Below, piece by piece: positions 31,299 through 45,425 of a stretch of 64,000 nucleotides of DNA (position 1 is its first letter; the number at the start of each line of letters is the position of its first letter). A program made the position numbers and the translations under genes. The stretch is taken from positions 218,782,592 to 218,846,591 of the forward strand of contig CM046882.1 in assembly GCA_025667525.1 (NCBI GenBank). Direction: 5' to 3'. A model generated the notes under the pieces. That model did not search any database. It was not told where the DNA came from and saw nothing but the letters and a program-made list of their open reading frames with translations. The stretch is from Glebionis coronaria. Its lineage: Eukaryota; Streptophyta; Magnoliopsida; Asterales; Asteraceae.

Positions 31299-33486
31299 AT
31301 GCAAACTCGTAATCAAGAAAAACGAGCTCATAAACGTCGTCAAAGTCAAGGAAATCAAGAGCCTTTGATTGAAGAACAAACTCCAATTGTTGAATATATT
31401 GTAGAACAAGAAGCTATCATGGCTAATCGTACTATGATGGAGTTGCTTCAAGCATGAATGTCCATGAATGTCCACACCATGATAATCGTACTATGATGGC
31501 ATGGGAACGATTTAAGGAAATGTTATATGAATGTCCACACCATGATTTTTCAGAATGGCATCAAATAGATACTTTCTATAATGGGCTTAAGGATCATGAA
31601 CGAGATTATTTGAATGCCGCCGCGGGTGGTAATTTTTTGTGTAAAACGACCGATGAAGCTTTAAAGATTATCGAGAATAGATCTAAGGTTTATAACCCTC
31701 GTAACACACCGAGTGTTGCCAATATGGGTTCGTCATCGTCTCGTAACATTAATGTCTTACATGATTAACCTAATGAGGAAAATCGGTTTTTCGATAGGTT
31801 TTCGACGCTTATGACACATTGGAAAGCACAAGATGCTTTTAATTCCGCATCGGTTAAAGCGGTTGAAAAGAGTTGTTTGTCTTGTGGTGGAGCTCATGAT
31901 CTTTCCGAGTGCATTACCGCCGTGGTAACACTTCGAGTGCTTACGTAGAAACGGGAACTTACAACCAGAACGGCCAAGGTTCCCGCCCAAATCAAGCTCC
32001 AACAAACCAAAATGCTAATAACTATCGAAACAACAATCAAAATGGTGGTTATCAAGGCAATTCACGTAACTATAACAAGGGGAATTATCAAAGTGGGAAT
32101 GGACAAGTTGCAAATCAAAACCAAAACCGTGATTTTCAAAACACTACACAAGGTTTTCAAAATGCTCACACTAGAAATCTTCAAGGAGAATTTTTGGATT
32201 ATGCTAAAGCAAATGATGCTAAGTTTGATAATATGCAACGTGAGATGATTAGCTTAAGATCCGAGTTGAAAAACGAGCTTAAAAACGAACTTGCTAATGC
32301 ACTTAAGACTCATGCTAATAAAATGGAAGGAAACATTCAACGTCTTCAATTAAATCAACAAAAGATGGAACACGGACAACATGAGATTAAGAAAGAATTG
32401 TTAAAAGCGGATGCTAGGCAATCAAAATTTGAAGACCGAATGGCTAAAATGTTTGAAGCAATCATGTGTAAACCCTCTTCCTCGGGTGGTCTTCCTAGTG
32501 ATACCATTGCAAACCCGAAGGGAGAAATGAAGTTTATTACTACTCGTAGTGGTAAAACTTTCAAGGAACCAATCTCTCGTCCAAGTACTTCTACCGAGAA
32601 GGAAATCGAGAAAGAACCCGAGGTGATGGTCAAAAAGGAGCATATCACAAGCCCACGAAGTACCGCTCATACCATACCTACGGTTGAACCAATACCAATC
32701 ATGGGACCCGAGATTCCAATGTCGTTGCCTAATGTCCAACCCACACCACACTTACCTTACCCTTCGAGACGAAACAAAGAGAAATTGCAAGAACGTAACA
32801 AACAACAAATCGAGCTTTTTATAAAAATGTTTCAACAAGTTCATTTTGATATAAGTTTAGCCGACGCGTTGTTATATATGCCTCGTTTCGCTTCCACTTT
32901 TAAAAGTATGATGAATGATAAGGAAAAGCTTTCAAAGCTTGCTAATTGTTCTTCGGTTTATCTTAACCGCATACCGGAAAAAGTTGGTGACCCCAGAAAG
33001 TTCCTCATTCCTTGTGATATACAAGATATGAAAGAATGCCTCGCCTTGGCCGATCTTGGTGCGAGCATTAATTTGATGCCATTTACCATTTGGAAATCGC
33101 TTTGTCTTCCGGCTCTTACTCCTTGGAACATGTCTATCGAGATGGTCGATCATTCTACTATTTTAGCATGTGGAGTAGCCGAGGATGTTTTCGTGAAAGT
33201 GGGGAAGTTCTACTATCCCGTTGATTTTATAGTAGTTGACATCCCCGCGGATCCTCAAGTTCCTCTAATTTTAGGTCATCCATTTTTAGACACCTCGAGA
33301 TCGCTTATCGACGTTCATGCAAGAACCATCACTTTGAGATTCAACGAAGAGGAACTTGTTATAAACGCTACTCAAAACTCAAAACCTTCTCATATTTATG
33401 CAATCGCTACCATCAATCGCATTGACTTAGTTGATGTGGTTTGCGATGATTTTTCACAAGAAGTGTTAGGTTTTTTCGATAGTTAG
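31299..33486 (+). pseudogene. gag: Athila gag and protease, internally deleted
   Basis: Start at MQTRNQEKR (31299). After MANRTMMELLQA the frame stops (31455-31457) and about 0.4 kb encoding the capsid core, present in the nested element at about 47600-48050, is missing. The gap holds filler copied from both flanks. Sequence resumes at WERFKEMLYECPHHDF...NAAAGGNF and stops at 31766; the knuckle CLSCGGAHDLSEC survives in frame after it. From 31909 a long frame carries the Asn/Gln-rich segment, a coiled coil (MISLRSELKNELKNELAN), a Pro-rich linker, and the protease ALADLGASINLMP ... LILGHPFLDTS, ending at TAG 33484-33486. Athila proteases use D-[LS]-GAS, seen here. At least three lesions. Confidence 0.85.
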
Positions 33487-36400
33487 TCAAGTGGCAATCC
33501 CACTATTTTGGATCTAATTCTTGCTAATTCTACACCAAATCTCACTCCATTCCAAGGAGGCGATTTTACTTCAAATGAAATCGACAATGAAGATGAGGTG
33601 ATGATTAGTGATGATACTTCTATTCCACCATTTCTTCCGCCGATGGAAGTTATGAGTGTTGAGCAAAAATCTTCAATCGAGGAACCACCTGTCCTTGAAT
33701 TGAAAGATCTTCCATCTCACCTTGAATACGCATTCTTGGAAGGTGATGACAAGTTGCCGGTTATTATTGCAAAAGGTCTTGATAATAATGAAAAACCGCG
33801 CTCTTGAAAGTTCTTAAAGCTCATAAAGGGTCAATTGCGTGGAAAATTTCTGACATTAAGGGTATTGACCCAAAATTTTGTACTCACAAGATTTTAATGG
33901 AGGAGGACTACAACCCCGCAATTAAAAGTCAAAGAAGGGTAAACCCTAAAATTCACGATGTCATCAAAAAGGAAGTTCTAAAACTCCTTGACGCGGGAAT
34001 GATTTATCCTATCTCCGATAGCCCATGGGTGAGCCCAATCCATTGTGTCCCTAAAAGGGAGGAATGACCGTTGTGCCTAATGAAAACAACGAGTTAATTC
34101 CCACTCGTGTTGTGACCGGTTGGAGGGTGTGTATTGACTACCGAAAGTTAAATGACGCCACTCGTAAAGACCACTTTCCTTTGCCCTTCATGGATCAAAT
34201 GTTGGAGCGACTAGCGGGAAATGAATTATATTGCTTTTTAGATGGTTTTTCCGGTTACTTTCAAATCCCTATAGACCCTCGTGATCAAGAGAAGACTACG
34301 TTTACGTGTTCTTATGAAACGTTTGCTTATCGTAGGATGCCTTACGGACTTTGTATTGCACCAGTACATTTCAACGGTGTATGATGGCTATTTTTCACGA
34401 TATGGTCGAGAAGTCGATGGAAGTGTTTATGGATGACTTTTCGGTGTTTGGCAATTCGTTCACGTCGTGTGTATCTAATCTCGAGCAAATGTTAAAAGGT
34501 TGTGAAGAAACCAATCTTGTGCTTAATTGGGAAAAATGCCATTTTATGTGTAAACAAGGAATCGTCTTAGGACATAAGGTCTCGAAAGCGGGGATTGAGG
34601 TCGATAAAGCTAAGGTAGACGTCATCGCCAAGTTACCTCATCCCAAAACCGTTAAGGGAGTTAGGAGTTTCCTAGGCCACGCGGGCTTTTATCGTCGTTT
34701 CATCAAAGACTTTTCGAAAATATCTCGACCTATGACACACCTTCTCGAGAAGGATGCTCCTTTTAATTTCAGTGAGGATTGTGTTAGAGCTTTCGAAACT
34801 CTCAAAAGGAAACTTACCGAAGATCCCATTCTTGTTGCTCCTAATTTGGAATTACCCTTTGAAATCATGTGCAATGCAAGTGATTATGCTATAGGGGCCG
34901 TCTTAGGGCAACGTTATGAAAAGCATTTCCGTCCTATCCATTATGCTAGTAAGACGATGACCGAGGCTCAATTAAAGTACACCACAACGGAAAAGTAATT
35001 CCTTGCCGTGGTTTATGCTTTTGAGAAATTCCGACCTTATCTCGTCTTAACTAAAATCATCGTGTATGCCGACCATTCGGCTATCAAGTATCTCTTAGCT
35101 AAGCAAGATGCTAAGCCGAGATTGATTCGTTGGATGCTCCTCCTCCAAGAAATTGATGTCACCGTGCCTGACAAAAAAGGAGCCGAGAATCTAGCGGCCG
35201 ATCATCTCTCTCGTCTAGAAGATCCTCACAAAGATGTTTTTGAGAACAAGGAAATCACCGAAACATTTCCTCTCGAGACTCTCGGTGTAGTGAATTCTAA
35301 AGACACCACCCCATGGTTTGCCGACATTGCAAATTACCATGCGGGCAATTTCATAATCAAGGGTATGACGACACAACAAAAGAGAAAATTCTTTCGTGAC
35401 GTCAAGTTCTATTTTTGGGACGACCCTTATTTCTTTCGGGTTTGTGCGGATCAACTCGTTCGACATTGTGTTTTTAGTGCCGAAGCTTCTAACATCCTTA
35501 GAGCTTGTCACGAGGGACCCACGGGTGGTCACCACGGTGCTAATCTCACGGCTAAGAAAGTGTTCGATGCCGGATTCTTTTGGCCTTCTATCTATCGTGA
35601 TGCACATGCACTTGTGAAGTCGTGTGATTCGTGCCAACGTCAAGGAAAATCATCTCAACGTGATGAAATGCCGCAAAATATAATTCAAGTGTGTGAGATT
35701 TTCGACATTTGGGGCATAGACTTTATGGGGCCGTTCCCATCGTCTCATGGTAACAAGTATATCCTCGTCGTCGTCGACTACCTTTCTAAGTGGGTAGAAG
35801 CTAAGGCTTTACCTACTAATGATGCTCGTGTGGTAGTGAAGTTTTTGAAGCAACTATTCTCTCGGTTCGGAACCCCTCGTGCTATTATAAGCGATCGTGG
35901 AACCCATTTTTGTAATGACCAATTCGAGAAGGTCTTAAAGAAATATGGAGTTACTCATCGTCTTTCTACGGCTTATCACCCGCAAACGAGTGGGCAAGTC
36001 GAGGTTTCGAACCGAGCTTTGAAGAGGATTTTAGAGAGGTCGATTGGAGAGAACCGTGCTTCATGGTCCGACAAACTCGATGACGCTTTATGGGCCTTTA
36101 GGACCGCTTATAAGACACCTATCGGTTGTACTCCTTATAAGTTAGTGTATGGGAAGAATTCTCATTTGCCCATTGAATTGGAGCATAAGGCATATTGGGC
36201 CCTTAAGCATGCAAACTTTGACTTGAAGACTGCGGGAGATCATGGGAAAATACAATTGAATGAATTGGATGAATTAAGAGATAATGCTTATGAAAATTCA
36301 TTGATTTTCAAAGAAAAGACTAAAAAGTTTCATTATGCAAAGATTAAAAACCGGGGTTTTAACGTTGGTAATCAAGTGTTACTTTTTTACTCTCGACTAA

Positions 36401-36573
36401 AGATATTTTCCGGGAAATTGAAATCTCGTTGGTCGGGTCCTTTCACCATTACACAAGTGTTTCCTTATGGGACCATCGAGCTAGCTCAAAATGATGGTCC
36501 TAACTTCAAGGTGAATGGACATAGGCTTAAGCACTACTTTAGTGGGGAAATTCCTTCATTGGATGACCTCGAC
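33487..36573 (+). pseudogene. pol: Athila pol: RT, RNase H, integrase (3' tip displaced)
   Basis: Continues the gag frame after one stop. [89 protein letters not shown]. RNase [49 protein letters not shown]. Integrase: HHCC finger ([17 protein letters not shown]), [22 protein letters not shown], so D, D and E remain. Lesions: frameshifts near 33800, 34062 and 34375, and GAA to TAA at 34996. The reading frame closes at 36574-36576 only because TGA is the first codon of the inserted LTR. The true last codons are at 53016-53042. Confidence 0.88.
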
Positions 36574-39500
36574 TGATAGTTGTAAAATACGTCTTTTAGG
36601 AAAAAGAGCGTAATTAGGGTAAGTATGAACAAGTAGTTTAGGAAAACCACAAGTTATGACCCAAAGTGGGGATCTTCTCAAGGAGGCTTGTGTGTTGTGT
36701 AGAGAGATGATTAACTTTTGTGATTATATTGATGAGAAAAGAAAATAGAAAGGAGATTAAAAGAGAATGACGGTTACGATTGTGGATTACACTAAGACGA
36801 AAAGTCGTACACGTAAAACCGTAAAAAGTGACAAAATTAAAAATTTACCCTAAAAATTCCTAGAAAAATGCAATAAATCCTAAATAATGTAATTAGAGTT
36901 TACAAAAAATCAAAATTCACTCAAACCTTTTATTTAATTAAATAATAATTTTTTAATGCTAATTAAAACCCAAAAAATCAGTTTAATTAACAAAAAGCCC
37001 AAAATAAGATTTTTTCAATTGTAGACTTCTAAAATGACTTAACTAATTTTAAAACTATTTTTGAAAATTTTAAAATTAATTAAAACTATTTAAAAACTAT
37101 TAAAAACTATTAAATCTTAAAATAATTCTAAAAATTAATCTAATGACAATAAAGTTATTCTAAAAATTGTAAAATTCCTGACTTAATGTATTTAACTAAG
37201 AAAAATTTAAAAACTTGAAAAACCTAAATTTTAATTTTTAATAATAAAATAATAATAAAATAATATTAAAAAACCACAATTTATAAAAAAGTTCTAAAAA
37301 GTTGCAAACTAGCCTATTTTAATCTAATAAACATAGAAATGAAGTTGAAATTACAAAAATACGCCTAATGGGCCTAGAAATGGGCCAAAAGTCCAAACAG
37401 ACCCCTTAATGGGCTCAAATAGGCCCAATAAGAAAAATGTTGTCCAATTAAGCCCAAAAGCTCCTATCTGACTCAAAATTTGATTTTAAGAACAAAACTC
37501 TAAAGGCCCAAAAGCTTAAAATGTGTTTAAGCTAGCTTATTTCAAAGCAGCTTATTCTTAATAGGCTTTTTGGCCCATTAAGCTATAAGCTGATGCCATA
37601 AGCTCAAATTAGACACACAAGCTTCTTTTGAGTTACTTAAGAGATCTGTAAAAAGAAATTTGAAATAAGCACAAGGAATAAGCCTGAATAAGCTAAAAGC
37701 TATCTTCACAAAACGACAAAATAGTCGTTTTCGAGTTCTAGGCCACCCCAAGAGCTGATTCAAGTTTCAAAAGCTTTTAAATGACTTAACTAAGCTTAAT
37801 CAACAAAAATTTTTTCAATAAGCACACTCAATAAGCTGAAATAAGCAGATAAGCACTTAATTAAAAGTCAACTTTATGAGTTTTCTAGCAAAAAGTCAAA
37901 GCCAAGGTCTGATAAGCTCCAGATCAAATAAATGGGTCAAATGATGAAGATCTATTACAAAAAGTAAGTTGTTGCAAATCTAGATAAGCCAATATGGCTT
38001 ATTAATAAGCTGAATCAGAATTAACCCTAGCAGGGGCTAGTTTTGGGAGTTGAGCAGTGGGAACTTTTCCCACTGCTTGACTTTCTTGACTATTTGTCTT
38101 TAGTGACTTTTTGTTGGAATCAAGTTACAAACAAGGCACCCTTGTGATCAGTGAATCACAAGGAGTCAGAAACAACAAAGAAATCACAATTACAATCAGC
38201 CAATTAGCACAGTTAATTCAATCAATCACCAGACATCTCACAGACATGAACATAAGTAGTTGTGAACTTAATAAGTTGTTTAAGCAAAATTCAGCCAACC
38301 AAATTGCACCAAAAGCATACACAAGCTATATTTAATTAAGATGAACATAAATTAACAAGTTACATGCATTGGTTCAAGGCCTAAATCAAGATTCAAGGAA
38401 AAAAAGTTACTGATGAACACTAACAAGCAGTTATGAACATTTTGCTGATATACTTGACCAACAAGCCAATTTCAAACACTCAAATCTTCAAATCAGGTTA
38501 CACAAACATTGATTTAACATCTTTTAACCCTAAACATGCATATACTCTAAGTATTTCCAAAATTTTAGGTCAAAAACAGTAAAAACCAATGAGTTATGGC
38601 ACAATCTTTAATTTGATTTTATAAGACTGAAAACTTGTAGAAACTAGCACACAACCAAGTGAATAGCAGATACAAAGCATAAACAACAACTTTCAACAAC
38701 AAAATAACAAGCTATGATCTTAAACAGATAATCCCAAACACCCTTATCTTTTTCAAATCAAATTTAAACAAGTATAAGTGTATTCCAAGGTTACCCATGC
38801 CCAATCAAACACATAAACAGATGTAATATGCAGTATTAAGCAAGATTAAGCCACAAATTTCACAAGAACACAAGCAATGCACCAAATCACCAAAAATCAA
38901 GATTTTAAGAAGATTTAAGGTAGAAAGGTTCAAACCTCATGGATGTACATCCACACCTACGAATTTTGAGCTTATGTGCTAGCAAGAACAAGCACAAGGT
39001 TCCATAAACAACCCTGCTAAGATTCAACAAGGTTAAAGCACAAAATTATCAAAAACAGAAAAAGAGGAAAACTTGATTAATGTAACCTTTGTTCCCCACA
39101 CTTGATTATCCCCAAACTATAAGCTCACAACACCTTGATAAGCTCCTTAGCAGGGTGTATAGATCACTTATAGCCCAAAAATTCCAAGGTTTGAACAAGA
39201 CTTAGCAAAATATCAAGATTATAAGAAAATATGCAAACTTTTGCACACTCCTTTGAAAACAGGTTTTAGGATTCAAGATTAATTAACATTAAAAAATAAT
39301 AAGCAGGAATAAAGATTGGCACTTGGTCTTTCTTCACAAATTTCAAACACACTTCATTAGTATGAAAATAAGATTTACAGAATTATGAACTAAGGAAAAA
39401 TCAAGAACGGGGCTCGAAGTGAAACCCTAATGCCTTTATATAGGCTACAAACTATCTAATGAATGCATACAAGCGTAACCCTAAGCTTGATGAAGTCCCC

Positions 39501-40643
39501 AAAATTCCCTTTGAAAGTTTGAATATTTTGAGGATCATGTGAGTAAATTTGGTTGTATATGTGAGTTGGCAAAGGTGAATTGTGATCAAAGGCTCATAAA
39601 GAAGCTTAAGATGAAAGCTGAATGTGAGTGGTAGATTCCTTGGCGTATTTTGGCATTTTCTTCAAAACCGTGTGAATGAGGTTTATCATGTGACTTGTGT
39701 GTTGTTGAGGTGGCATCTTTAAGGTTTGGGATATGATTAACATCACCTTAATCACCATTCTGGATAATATGGTGGGTTAATTTTTGCTAAAACATAAATA
39801 CCCAATTTGTGTTCTTGGGATGGATAGTGGTGTTTGATCCGGTTTAGGATTTAAAAAGGTGTTAGGCGCCCTTATTTAAACTTAATTAAATAAGTTAAAC
39901 CGGGTTTGTTAAGTTAGTTGGATGGTGTGGTGGCTGAATGGGGGATGGTGATTGGTGGAAAAGTGGTAGTGGGGCACGTGTCACCCCACTACTGGTTAAG
40001 GTAAGTTTGTTGTTTGCCATAAATAACCCCTCATTTCTATTTCTCTTGTGACTTGCAAATAAAACAGCCCAAAATACGTTTTCCTTTGTTAATGAAGTTT
40101 CCAACTTCACACTTTTGCCCCAAAAAGTTTTGTAAAGTGATTTCAGGGGTATTTCTTGCCAATTCTTGATTCTTGAAGGGCTGTTTTGGCATTTTCTTTA
40201 TTGATAATGGTCTTGACTTGTATTGTTGACTTCTTGGAGGACTGAATTTGACAAATCATGATTTATGAGGGACCATTTTTGCCATTTCTTCAAAGTGGAG
40301 GGCCCTTTTATAATTTTGACAAACTTTAGGGACCAATCTTGTAATTATGAATATACAAGGGTTTAAAGTGTCAATTCTTCAATATTGGAGGACCCTTCTT
40401 GCATAATTTTCAAATCTTCAAGGGTTTTTCTTTTAGAATCTTCATTAGGGCATGGTTCAATGTGCGACTTCGTTTCCCGTGTTCGTTTTTGCATGTTCTT
40501 GTGATCTTTTGTCCCTTTATCAATATCTGTACCTAAAATACACAAGTAACAAACACAAGCATATATTTGGCCATTTTCATGATATTTTATTGATTTAAAG
40601 CCCTTTTTGGACGATGAGACTATGTATAAAAGCAGTCTCATCA
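36574..40643 (-). repeat. 3' LTR of the nested Athila element
   Basis: On the minus strand TGATGAGACTG...ACAACTATCA, 4,070 bp. Nearly identical by eye to 48935-53010. Shares the whole layout of the outer Athila LTR, including the GCTTAT-rich stretch, the 31-bp tandem block and an intact TATA box (39433-39444). Confidence 0.9.
39433..39444 (-). promoter_or_regulatory. TATA box, nested Athila 3' LTR
   Basis: Minus strand CCTATATAAAGG. The counterpart in the 5' LTR (51794-51805) is CCTATGTAATGG, i.e. damaged. Confidence 0.5.
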
Positions 40644-40656
40644 CTCCCCCATACTA
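40644..40656 (-). other. Polypurine tract
   Basis: Minus strand TTAGTATGGGGGAG next to the LTR start TGATGAGAC, identical in type to 55853-55864 of the outer element. Confidence 0.75.
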
Positions 40657-42474
40657 AACCATTGTCGTGCCCTCACGCAATGCTAGAAAAAAGTATCGTA
40701 GCACCTCCAAGATTCATTTTTATTCACTTTATTGAATGATAAACTAGATATACTACTACTATTGCTACTACTTGCGTTTTAGACATAATGTATGATTTTC
40801 ATCGCAAAATAGGACGTTTAGGTTCATAGAATAAGAACACGTGAATGCTTCGTTAGAAATAATTTCATTGTCCTCGATTTTCACCCCAATTCCATGCTAA
40901 GCGTGCAACGAGATCATTGTCATTATAAGTTAGTAATGCTAACACTACTCATATGCCCTAATCACGTACTTATCCTCCCATTTTCTTAAGTTATATCTCT
41001 TATATTTTATTTTTTCTTGAATGTTTCACGAGGATACATTGTTTGACTTATGCGATAATAGAGATTTAGGTTTAAAAATAGAGTCCCAACGGTGTAACCA
41101 AGACCATCAAATTAATAACCCCTCCTAATAGACAACGATGTCAAAAAATTAAGTCAATAAGAAGGATCGATAAAAACGGTTTTATAACGGTTTTGAACAT
41201 GAGACTTATTACCAAGACTTTTATATGCCCCCTAACGGAAGGGCCTTATTATCATAGGTTTACCTCCATATTTTATTCAACTTCGCCATGAAGCTTTTAT
41301 TATGACTTTGGTCTTGCCTTGCCTTTTATTGAACCTCGCCATGAGGTGTTTATTGTGGCCAAAGACGTATATCCTCACGCTAAGGCGAATTTTGGATCTT
41401 TAAAGCTTCAAAGATTAAGGCTTGATTCACTTTCAATTTTGAATAGATTTTTCGGCCTTGTGAGCTTCAAATTGTTTGCTTGATATATGTGAGCACTTGA
41501 AATCTTATCATTAGGTGAAGCTTTCAATTATTCGGGTTGCCAATACTTCAAAACCGTGACGCTGGCGATACCTTAATGTCTTCCCAATTTAATTACATGG
41601 AAGCTACTAGAAAAGACTAGAAACCAACAATCAAAACTAAACCTCTAAGTCAATATTTATTAAGCAAAAAATATTTACAAGCGAAGGGAGAATAAGCAAA
41701 CAACGAGAACACATGAGTTTTTGAAAGAATACGAGTACTCTACGTTTAGCATAGTAACTTATAATAACTCTATCATTTCTCGTCCTCATTTAAGAGACTT
41801 AGCCTAATGTAAAGTTAAGGAATCGAAGCTAAGTGCTCAACACGCACGGTCGAGTCAAAAATTGCTCTTATTCTCGCCATCGGAAAACCTACATTCGTGT
41901 CTTTAAACACTTATAAAACATGAGAAAAATTTAAAAATTTGTCCATTTTTAGCCTTATTTTGCAACAAAACGATAAACAAAAAGATAAACTTTTGAAAGC
42001 GTGAAGGTTTGACAAGGCAAGTATCTATTCACCCCCCCCCCCCATACTAAAGTTAAACATTGTCCTCAATGTTTCGAGTCTAAGGGTTGGAAAACCCTCA
42101 TACTAGAGACGTAGTCGAATGCTTAATCTAGCATGGAAAGGGTGTAACCGTTAAATTTAAAGCCGTTTATGAAGTGTTATATAAACCTAAGGTTAGAACA
42201 TCAAAGGATATATCATTGATATTGAGAAAGTAGTCAAAGCAAACGATCGAGTGCTCCCATAAAACGAACACGAGAGGCTCCAATCGTGAAGATAATGATC
42301 ATCTAAAATCCACAATTCACAAACAACCACAGAACAAAGGTTGGAAGGGCATAAATCCCCACACGTTACTACATTAGAAAGCGATAATATGTACATAGGA
42401 TAAGCATGGGACTCCCCCACGAGGCACCTCGTTTTTTATTACCGAGTCATGAGCTCGACTCGATCCCCTCAATA
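40657..42474 (-). other. 3' non-coding internal region, nested Athila
   Basis: 1.8 kb between pol stop and PPT with no env-like ORF. Contains a second PPT-like run at 42032-42046 (C12 on the plus strand, AGTATGGGGG-type on the minus strand) beside 'cattgaggacaatg', and the palindrome ACGAGGTGCCTCGT at 42419-42432 right after pol. Homologous to 53043-53416 plus 54871-55852. Confidence 0.7.
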
Positions 42475-45425
42475 CTAATTATCATTGAGGAAGGTGATGT
42501 GGTCGAGGTAGTTCAAGGATGGAACTTCCCCGCCAAAGTAGTGCTTCAACCTATGTCCATTCACCTTGAAATTGGGGCCATCATTTTGAGCTAGCTCGAT
42601 GGTCCCATATGGAAAAACTTGAGTCACGGTGAATGGACCGGACCAACGGGATTTCAATTTACTAGAAAAGATTTTCAAACGAGAGTTAAAAAGGAAAACT
42701 TGATCCCCAATGTTGAAAACCCGGTTTTTAATTTTTGAATCATGCAACTTTTTAGTCATTTCTTTATAAATCAATGAATTTTCATAAGCAATATCCCTTA
42801 ATTCATCCAATTCATTTAATTGCATTTTCTGGTGTTTTCTCGCGGTCTCCATATCATCATTACAATGCTTTAGGGCCCAATAAGCCTTGTGTTCCAATTC
42901 AATTGGCAAGTGACAATTTTTCCCATACACAAGCTTATAAAGAGTGCACCCAATGGGCGTCTTATGAGCGGTCCTAAAGGCCCATAAAACATCGTCCAAC
43001 TTATCCGACCAAGATTGTCGGTTTTCCCCAATAGATCTCTCCAAGATCCTCTTTAAAGCTCGGTTTGAAACCTCGACTTGCCCACTCGTTTGTGGGTGAT
43101 AAGCCGTAGAAAGACGATGTGTAACCTCATATTTCCTTAGGACCCTTTCGAATTGGTCGTTAAAAAAATGGGTTCCACGATCGCTTATGATCGCACGAGG
43201 GGTTCCAAACCGAGAAAACAAGCTTTTCAAAAACTTGACTATCACACGAGCATCATTGGTGGGCAAAGCCTTAGCTTCCACCCACTTAGATAGGTAGTCA
43301 ACGGCGACAAGGATGTACTTATTACCACGAGATGATGGGAACAGCCCCATAAAGTCAATACCCCAAACGTCAAATATCTCACACACTTGGATGATATTTT
43401 GTGGCATTTAATCTTTTTGTGAGGATTTTCCTTGTCGTTGACATGAGTCACATGACTTCACAAGCTCATGTGCATCTCGGTAAATAGTAGGCCGAAAAAA
43501 ACCGGCATCAAAGACCTTCTTAGCCGTGAGATTAGTACCGTGGTGACCACCCGTGGGTCCATCGTGACAAGCTCTAAGGATGTTAGAAGCTTCGGTACCA
43601 AAGACACAACGTCGAATTATTTGATCCGCACAAGTCCAAAACAAGTAAGGGTCGTTCCAAAAATAGAACTTGACGTCACGAAAGAATTTTCGTTTTTCTT
43701 GAGTCGTCATACCCTTGATGATGAAGTTTCCCGCATGGTAATTTGCGATGTCCGCAAACCATGGGGTGGAAGAATCAAGCTTTGAATTCACTACACCAAG
43801 TGTCTTGAGCGGAAATGTTTCGGTGATTTCCTTGGGCTCGTAAACACTTTGGTGAGGTCTTCCAAACGAGAAAGATGATCGGCCGCTAGATTCTCGGCTC
43901 CTTTTTTGTCAACGATTTTTTGATCATATTCTTGAAGGAGGAGAATCAAACGAAGTAATCTTGGCTTAGCATCTTGTTTAGCCATAAGATACTTGATAGT
44001 CGAATGATCCGTATACACTATGCATTTAGTCAAGACGAGATTACGTCGAAATTTCTCAAATGCATACACCACGGCAAGGAATTCCTTCTCTGTTGTAGTG
44101 TATTTTAGTTGAGCCTCGGTCATCGTCTTGCTAGCATAGTGAATAGGCAAGAAGTGTTTTGAATGACGTTCCCCCAATACGGCCCCAATAGCGTAGTCAC
44201 TAGCATCACACATAAGCTCAAAGGGGAGGTTCCAATTGGGAGCAACAAGAATGGGAGCTTCGGTAAGTTTCCTCTTAAGGATTTCAAAGGCTCGTACACA
44301 ATCGTCGTCAAAGACAAAACGTGCATCTTTTTCAAGGAGATGTGTAATAGGTCGAGAAATCTTTGAAAAATCCTTGATGAATCGACGATAAAAGGCCGCA
44401 TAGCCTAGGAAACTCCTAACTCCCTTAACGGTTTTGGGATGAGGTAATTTGGCGATGACATCTACCTTAGCTTGATCTACCTCAATCCCCGCTTTCGAAA
44501 CCTTGTGCCCTAAGACGATTCCACTTTTAACCATAAAATGACATTTTTCCCAATTAAGCACAAGGTTGGTTTCCTCACAACGCTTCAACATTCTCTCAAA
44601 ATTTGACAAACACGAAGTAAACGAACTACCAAACACGGAAAAGTCATCCATGAAGACTTCCATCGTCTTCTCGATCATATCATGAAAAATAGCCATCATG
44701 CACCTTTGAAAGGTTCCCGATGCATTGCAAAGTCCGAATGGCATTCTACGATAGGCAAACGTTCCATATGGACACGTAAACGTAGTTTTTTCTTGCGAGG
44801 ATCGATGGGGATTTGGAAGTAACCGGAAAAACCATCTAAAAAACAATAGAAATCGTTTCCCGCAAGATGCTCCAACATTTGGTTCATGAAGGGAAAGGGA
44901 AAATGGTCTTTTCGAGTGGCGTCATTCAACTTACGATAGTCAATGCACACTCTCCATCCGGTCACGAGTCTAGTGGGAATCAACTCGTTGGCATCGTTTG
45001 GCACAACGGTCATTCCTCCCTTTTTAGGGACACAATGAATAGGACTCACCAAAGGGCTATCAGAAATAGGGTAAATCACCCGCGTCAAGGAGTTTTAGGA
45101 CTTCCTTTTTGATGACGTCATGAATTTTGGGGTTCACCCTCCTTTGACATTGGATTGCGGGTTTGTAATCCTCCTCCATTAAGATTTTGTGGGTACAAAA
45201 TTTGGGATCGATTCCCTTAATGTCGGATAACTTCCACGCAATCGCCCCTTTGTGAGCCTTTAGAACATCGACAAGTGCGGTTTTTTCGTCATCCAAAAGA
45301 TCTTTCGTAATATTAACTGGAAAGTTGTCGTCCTCCTCCAAAAATAAATATTCAAGGTGAGGAGGTAAATCTTTCAACTCGAGGATAGGTGGTTCCTCAA
45401 TTGAAGATTTGGGCTCGATACTCAT
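42475..45425 (-). pseudogene. pol: Nested Athila pol: RT, RNase H, integrase
   Basis: Reads MSIEPKSSIEEPPILELKDLP at 45425 and ends FLNDN at 42475. Domains: [51 protein letters not shown], RNase [15 protein letters not shown] and [15 protein letters not shown], integrase finger [38 protein letters not shown]. Frameshifts near 45080, 44800 (at an A-rich PRKKK stretch) and 43795, and a stop (QKD-stop-MPQN) at 43405-43407. The ATGA overlap at 45422-45427 is a chance product of a frameshift, because the outer element reads through the same place. About 90 percent similar to the outer element by eye. Confidence 0.88.

Noticed and set aside
42032..42043. C12 run as a regulatory quadruplex
   Set aside because: Single homopolymer run, part of a PPT-like motif; length may be a sequencing artefact, as with the G14 at 25738.
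36577..42474. env-like gene between pol and 3' LTR of the Athila elements
   Set aside because: No long frame, signal peptide or membrane segment in 40657-42474 or 53043-55852.
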